Source: Psococerastis gibbosa (lineage: Eukaryota; Arthropoda; Insecta; Psocodea; Psocidae). From it: 64,000 nt of DNA. A program made the translations under genes and the position numbers. Location: contig OZ020484.1 in the NCBI GenBank assembly GCA_963971405.1, positions 34,990,770 to 35,054,769 on the forward strand. Reading direction: 5' to 3'. Of this stretch, positions 61,147-64,000 are shown piece after piece. The notes under the pieces are model-generated. The model was not told the DNA's origin, did not search any database, and saw nothing but the letters and a program-made list of their open reading frames with translations. How positions within the stretch are numbered: the stretch's first letter is position 1; each line of letters begins with the position of its first letter.

Positions 61147-63068
61147 TTAATTGTTGGTATCATCGGACTGGAGTGCAGTGACTTTTAAGTGCAGTCCTCC
61201 TTTCGGCTGAAGTAACGTCGCATTGGAGTCAAATACCATTGGGTTAGGTGTCTTCTCAGTTAACTCAAACTGAAATCGGGTCAAAAGATGCACAAGTCCA
61301 CTCTTACTCTGCAGCAACCCAAAACGCATACCTGCGGAGGCAATTCGTAAATGTGAACTTGTAAGGGAAGCGTTTGAAAGATCCTAGGCCTAAGTCAATT
61401 GGAGCTGCATCTAAGAAGAACCGTTACTTTCCTCGCATTGTCTATCAGCACAGTCTAATATGTAGCACAGTTTAAAAATGGCAAATAATTTACGAAAGAT
61501 TTTTTTTCGACTGTCACTACTTTCCACATCCAAAAACATTGGTCTGTTTGATGATGGAGGAGTTGAATGGTTTAAATTGTGGAGATTAATCGTAAAACGG
61601 CAAAACATACAATTTATGTTTTATTTTGAGTACCTAGATTTTCAATAACAATATTTACTTTCTCTTATGTAACTAAGACTTGTCTCAGGAAACAATATAG
61701 GCAATGGCGTAGCCAGATTTTTTTTTTGGGGGGGGGGGGTCCAGTTTTCATGCAACATCAATACTAAAAGTTTGCCCGCTTACGATAGGTTTTCGAATGG
61801 GGTGGTGTTCCATTTGGTGCCCCCTCCCCTTATTTTTGTAAAATAGTAGAAAAATAGGAAAGCCGTCCTCATGGACGTACGCATCTTCTAAATAGGGGCA
61901 TGATCTTAATTTCCTCACCGGAGGGGTTGGGGACTGAAGGTGGGCCCGGAGGTCTCCCACGGGGAAGGTTTTTGAAAAAAAATAGGCCTGAAATTGTGGA
62001 GTTTTACACATTTTGATGCATATGCGTCTTGTAACCTCTTCTGTTTTGGTTTTACAGCCGAAGAATAGTAGACCTACTGCAAGATAGGGAGGTCTCCCTC
62101 GGGGGAATTATTTTGAAAAAGAATAGGTCCAAAATAGTGGAATTTACACACTTTCAAAGCAGTTATGCTCATATTTTACATATGAAGAATATTAAAGCTA
62201 ACAAGGGGGGGGGGGGGGCCGGGGCTACCGTGGGGAATGTTTTTTAATAGATAGGCCTGAAATATTTTGTCGGCAAAAAATTTTTGATTTGGCAGGCGAT
62301 AATATTATTAACAATACTGGCAACAGGGGGACCGGGGTCTCCCCGGGGAATTTTTTTGAATAAATATCTGAAAAATTTTCTGTTTCGCCAAATTTGGGGG
62401 GAAGGGGTCCGGACCCCACTGACCCCCCCCCCCCTTGGCTACGCCACTGAATATAATATAGGCTATGTGGGGTTTTGCTACTCTATTTAACTCCTAAGTC
62501 ATTACTGAAGTTCAGAAGCATCAAGGATAGACGTCCCTGAAAGACATAAAGTAGCCTACATTTCTTATCATTTTTTTAGTTTTTAGACAGTTCCTTTTTC
62601 CTCCAGATCCGAACTATATAGACAGGAATTGTTTGTTTACAATAAAAATGACTGCAACATATTTAAGTGACTTAAAGAAAAAATAATTTTGTAACGCATC
62701 CAAGTTATGATTTTACTGGTAGTAGTAGTTCTCTTTTTAAATATGCTATTTTTGCAATTTGGTTTGAAAATACTGTATTGAAATATGTTCTAAGCTAACA
62801 AAGTTTGATACTTTACCTATACAATTTCTTGGTCCTTCACCAAATGGCAAATAAATGGATTTCCGTGTTGTAAGCTTTTTTTGTTCTGTGAATCTTTCAG
62901 GTTCGAACTTTTCTGGTTCAGGGTAGTATTGAGGATCGTGGTGGAGTGCATACGAGTTGACAACTATTCTGACTCCTTTCGGTATCACCATGTTGGTATC
63001 AGGAATTTGGTAGTCTCTCTTGCAAACCCTCGACAGCATTCTAATGACCGGGTACATACGGAGAGTTT
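61147..63068 (-). CDS. Cytochrome P450 C, CYP6-like, last two exons (5' part outside window)
   Basis: Two exons are visible in transcript order: 63068-62817 and 61331-61147. The first encodes the K-helix (E-T-L-R at its start), the P-E-R-F block and the heme loop FGEGPRNCIG; it is 252 bases with phase-1 ends, exactly the size of the matching exons of CYP-A and CYP-B. The second begins G-M-R-F and runs to a normal stop. No I-helix exon is visible between 63069 and 64000, so the rest of the gene lies to the right of the window. Nothing visible is broken. The gene is in the same orientation as CYP-A and CYP-B and is the third member of the array, 16.4 kb from the CYP-B start codon. The intron between the two exons contains a 0.75-kb repeat with G-rich ends. 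Confidence 0.9.
61702..62450. mobile_element. G-rich-ended element in CYP-C intron
   Basis: Inverted ends AATGGCGTAGCCA and TGGCTACGCCACT with a long G-run inside the left and a C-run inside the right. Four loose tandem units, each with GGTCTCCC.CGGGGAA and TAGGCCTGAAAT. Confidence 0.7.
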
Positions 63069-63125
63069 CTAAAATCAGCCATTTTTATTGTATTTTTAAA
63101 ATTTCGTAATATTGTACTGTACTAG

Positions 63126-63590
63126 CAGGGTGACCGACCATCTATACTGTTTTTGGCAGTACAGTACTGTTTTTCGGTGTCTCTGTACTGATACTGTTTT
63201 GATTTGCCAAAAACACCAAAATGTACTGATTTTCGGTGGAGGACCGTACATCCATTTCTAATATTAATATTTTCAGATGAACAATGTAAAAAATTTGAAT
63301 TTGGCGAACATTCTTGCCCGGCGGTGTATTTAAAAATTACCTATACAATTGTCATAATAATTAGTTGCCATGTTTAACATTAGGGAAAAAGTATTTTCAA
63401 TCAACAGATTAATTTTGTGATTGTGTTTAAGTAGTAGTAGTAGTATCTTTTATTTATGATTAGGGAAAAATTAATTCAAAAATAATTTTACACTGGACAG
63501 AATGAGTATTTGAAAAGCAAGTTTACACTATATCGAATGGAATTTCGTATGATGTACTGTTTTTCAATTTCAAAACTTATGGTCACCCTA
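63126..63590. mobile_element. 465-bp hAT MITE with perfect 8-bp target duplication
   Basis: TGTACTAG flanks both sides (63118-63125 and 63591-63598). Ends are CAGGGTGACC and the inverse of TAGGGTGACC; both halves repeat TACTGTTTTTCGG-like words. Lies 50 bases upstream of the CYP-C heme exon, in its intron. Confidence 0.8.
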
Positions 63591-63598
63591 TGTACTAG

Positions 63599-64000
63599 TA
63601 GTATACGTATAGCCGTATAGGTTACTGGTAAAGAATAGTGAAAGAAACTGTACATGATATAAAATACTATTGTAGGTACTACTATATATAAAATACTACT
63701 GAAAATAAGCAATCTACTTCAGGTGTAGGGGAATAGAGTAGATATGGACAATACACACATTATACTAATATACAGGTAGGATAGAAATAGGGGTCCCTTA
63801 CTCAGTGGTGCTGGATTTACAAATTTTTTAAGTATAGGCTGTTAAATATTAGCCACTTTTGCCTCTAAGAATCGAAAATTTGCAAGTTTATTAGAGACCT
63901 AACCCACAATATATTGTGTATACAGTATATCTAAAGTGATAATAAATCATACATTGTGAAGTAGGTCTGCCTAATTAGTTTTTTATGTTTTAGTCTAAAA
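63599..64000. other. CYP-C intron, right edge
   Basis: No I-helix exon or other coding signal seen. Confidence 0.5.

Overview
This is eukaryotic, AT-rich DNA with small exons, GT-AG introns and a very dense load of short transposons. It is almost certainly from an arthropod: the genes are apolipoprotein-D-like lipocalins and microsomal cytochrome P450s that look like the CYP6 group of the CYP3 clan, and one lipocalin has a TATA box plus a TCAGT initiator. I cannot name the species; insect or other pancrustacean is an inference.

Layout. From 2107 to 17957, on the plus strand, lie three tandem lipocalin genes (exons 2107-6424, 8297-10090, 14420-17957). Each has four coding exons with the same intron positions and phases (0, 1, 1), so they are local duplicates. 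From 19013 to the right edge, on the minus strand, lie three tandem P450 genes. CYP-A (28111-19013) has seven coding exons and 536 residues. CYP-B (44788-38847) has six coding exons and 524 residues. CYP-C shows only its last two exons (63068-61147), and its 5' part lies beyond the window. The two arrays meet tail to tail with about 1.05 kb between the stop codons of lipocalin 3 and CYP-A. Spliced in silico, each complete gene gives an open frame with all family motifs, so all look functional.

The lipocalins should be secreted carriers of small hydrophobic ligands. The P450s should be ER-membrane monooxygenases of the type that oxidises xenobiotics or endogenous lipids. No sequence evidence says the two groups act together; sharing a neighbourhood is the only link.

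Most of the rest is transposon-derived: several tRNA-derived SINE families, TTA-flanked (PIF/Harbinger-like) MITEs nested inside one another, hAT-like MITEs, a family with G-rich ends and internal tandem units, long palindromic foldback elements, and two remnants of LINE reverse-transcriptase C-termini. The stretches 28.8-38.8 kb and 44.8-61.1 kb hold no gene I can support. I found no CRISPR, operon, rRNA, convincing free-standing tRNA gene or virus-derived element. Nothing amounts to a new biological system; the most unusual items are repeat structures, notably a young 235-bp palindromic tRNA-like insertion at 27303-27537 and the nested MITEs.
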